From Pseudomonadota bacterium (GTDB lineage Bacteria > Pseudomonadota > Gammaproteobacteria > Burkholderiales > Burkholderiaceae_D), in assembly GCA_023416415.1 (NCBI GenBank), contig JAEZHR010000152.1:1-8775 (forward strand): a stretch of DNA of 8,775 bases. Direction: 5' to 3'. The position numbers were made by a program, and so were the translations under genes. The notes beneath the pieces are model-generated. The model was given only the letters and a program-made list of their open reading frames with translations. It did not search any database and was not told the origin of the DNA. Shown in pieces: positions 7,649 to 8,775 of this stretch (positions are counted from its first letter, which is position 1; every line of letters begins with the position of its first letter).

Positions 7649-8775
7649 ATGCGCCAGGTAGAGTTCATCGCTGGCAATGAAGTGCAATTGCTGCATTGCG
7701 GAGCCGAATTCTTTCCCGCACTGCTCGCCGCGATCAATCGCGCTTCCCGCGACATCTATCTCGAAACCTACATCTTCGCGTTCGATCCGACCGGAGACGA
7801 GGTGTACGACGCGCTCTCGCGCGCCGCGGCACGCGGCGTGGCGGTGCATGTCGTGACCGACTGGCTGGGTACCGGCCATGCCACCAGCGTGCGGCTGAAG
7901 GAAGCGTTTCGCGCGGCCGGCGTGCAGCACCGCGTGTTCAATGCCTGGTTCCTGCGCGGCGTTGCGCGCACCCACCGCAAGATCTGCGTGGTGGACGGCG
8001 AGGTGGCCTTCCTCGGCGGACTCAACATCAACTTCGATTACGTCTCGGATGACGGCTTCAGCACACCGTTGCCGGCGCCGCGCTGGGATTTTGCCGCGAG
8101 GCTGCGTGGCCCGCTGGTCGATCAGGTATACCGCGACGCACAGGCGCAATGGCTGACCTTGAACGGCCTGCACCTGCGGCATCGCCTGGAGCGCCTGCTC
8201 GAACCCCGTCGCCTGCGCAAGGTGGAGGGTTCGGCCGGCGTATTGGCTGCGCTGGTGCTGCGCGACAACCTGCGCAACCGGCGCACGATTCAGCGCACCT
8301 ACCTCAAGGCGCTGGGCAGCGCACGTCGCAGTGCGATGCTGGCCAATCCCTACTTTGCACCCAACCGCAAGCTGCGCGACGGCCTTGCCGCCGCCGCTCG
8401 GCGCGGCGTCGACGTGACCTTGCTCCTGGGTGTCGGGCAGTTCCGCATCCAGGATGCGGTGGCGCATTCGTTCTATCCCAAGTTGCTCAAGGCCGGCGTG
8501 CGGGTGGTCGAATATCGCAAGACCCAGCTTCACGGAAAGGTGGCCGTCATCGACGACGACTGGGCCACGGTAGGTTCGAGCAACTGGGACGGTTTGTCGC
8601 TGTTCATCAACCTTGAGGCCAATCTGGTGGTGAGGGATCATGTCATCGCGCGTGATCTGCGCCGGCACATCGAGCGCGCGGTCGCCGACGGCGTGGTGGT
8701 GCGCCTGCAGGATTTTGCCAACATCCCATGGTACGAGCGTGCGTGGTATGGCATGGCGGCGATGATCTACAAGAC
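7649..8775 (+). CDS. clsB: ClsB-type cardiolipin synthase (phospholipase D family), 3'-truncated by the window
   Basis: The first 375 residues of a phospholipase D superfamily enzyme; the frame is still open at the window edge and the stop is missing. Two HKD catalytic motifs are intact: H109-x-K111-x4-D116 (HRKICVVD, followed by GEVAFLGGLNI) and H295-x-K297-x4-D302 (HGKVAVID, followed by WATVGSSNWDG). Two such motifs with no N-terminal membrane helices fit the ClsB (YbhO) branch rather than ClsA. It joins phospholipids, typically phosphatidylglycerol, to form cardiolipin at the inner membrane. E. coli ClsB has about 413 residues, so about 40 may be missing. The hydrophobic/aromatic stretch IPWYERAWYGMAAMIYK near the visible end could be a membrane contact. 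It lies directly after ybhP, as in E. coli; a ybhN-like gene might follow outside the window. Confidence 0.93.
   Translation, partial: MRQVEFIAGNEVQLLHCGAEFFPALLAAINRASRDIYLETYIFAFDPTGDEVYDALSRAAARGVAVHVVTDWLGTGHATSVRLKEAFRAAGVQHRVFNAWFLRGVARTHRKICVVDGEVAFLGGLNINFDYVSDDGFSTPLPAPRWDFAARLRGPLVDQVYRDAQAQWLTLNGLHLRHRLERLLEPRRLRKVEGSAGVLAALVLRDNLRNRRTIQRTYLKALGSARRSAMLANPYFAPNRKLRDGLAAAARRGVDVTLLLGVGQFRIQDAVAHSFYPKLLKAGVRVVEYRKTQLHGKVAVIDDDWATVGSSNWDGLSLFINLEANLVVRDHVIARDLRRHIERAVADGVVVRLQDFANIPWYERAWYGMAAMIYK

Noticed and set aside
7616..8668. A 350-codon minus-strand open frame opposite clsB
   Set aside because: The plus strand carries both HKD motifs and a Shine-Dalgarno. The minus frame has no recognisable content.

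Overview
The window is a high-GC (about 60% by eye), densely packed, all-plus-strand stretch of bacterial chromosome. The gene set and order (end of a ubiJ-like gene, ubiB, [symporter], fmdB-type zinc ribbon, DUF502 membrane protein, aspS, nudB, ybhP, clsB) fit a betaproteobacterium, most likely near the Rhodocyclales. That placement is inferred from synteny and protein style, not from a database search. I see no mobile element, phage gene, CRISPR array, tRNA or rRNA, and no gap over 300 bases without a gene.

Left part (1-1636): the last codons of a probable UbiJ overlap the start of ubiB by one base, the end of a ubiquinone-biosynthesis operon. Next (1750-3174) comes a sodium:solute symporter of unknown substrate with its own -10 element. 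It looks like an insertion between ubiB and the fmdB-DUF502-aspS block.

Middle (3261-6088): a small FmdB-family zinc-ribbon protein, a perfect 11-bp hairpin, a DUF502 inner-membrane protein and aspartyl-tRNA synthetase. AspS carries residues typical of the non-discriminating type. A strong intrinsic terminator at 6121-6149 closes this block.

Right part (6200-8775): nudB (folate pathway Nudix hydrolase), a YbhP-type endonuclease/exonuclease/phosphatase-fold protein whose promoter position predicts a leaderless mRNA, and a ClsB-type cardiolipin synthase that runs off the window. The ybhP-clsB pair is also adjacent in Escherichia coli, so the linkage is conserved and suggests a membrane-lipid job for YbhP.

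Overall this is mostly conserved housekeeping DNA. I do not see a new multi-gene system. The points most worth a second look are the leaderless ybhP, the AspRS specificity signature, the fmdB/DUF502 hairpin with no Shine-Dalgarno after it, the 11-bp tandem duplication across the DUF502 stop codon, and the orphan symporter.
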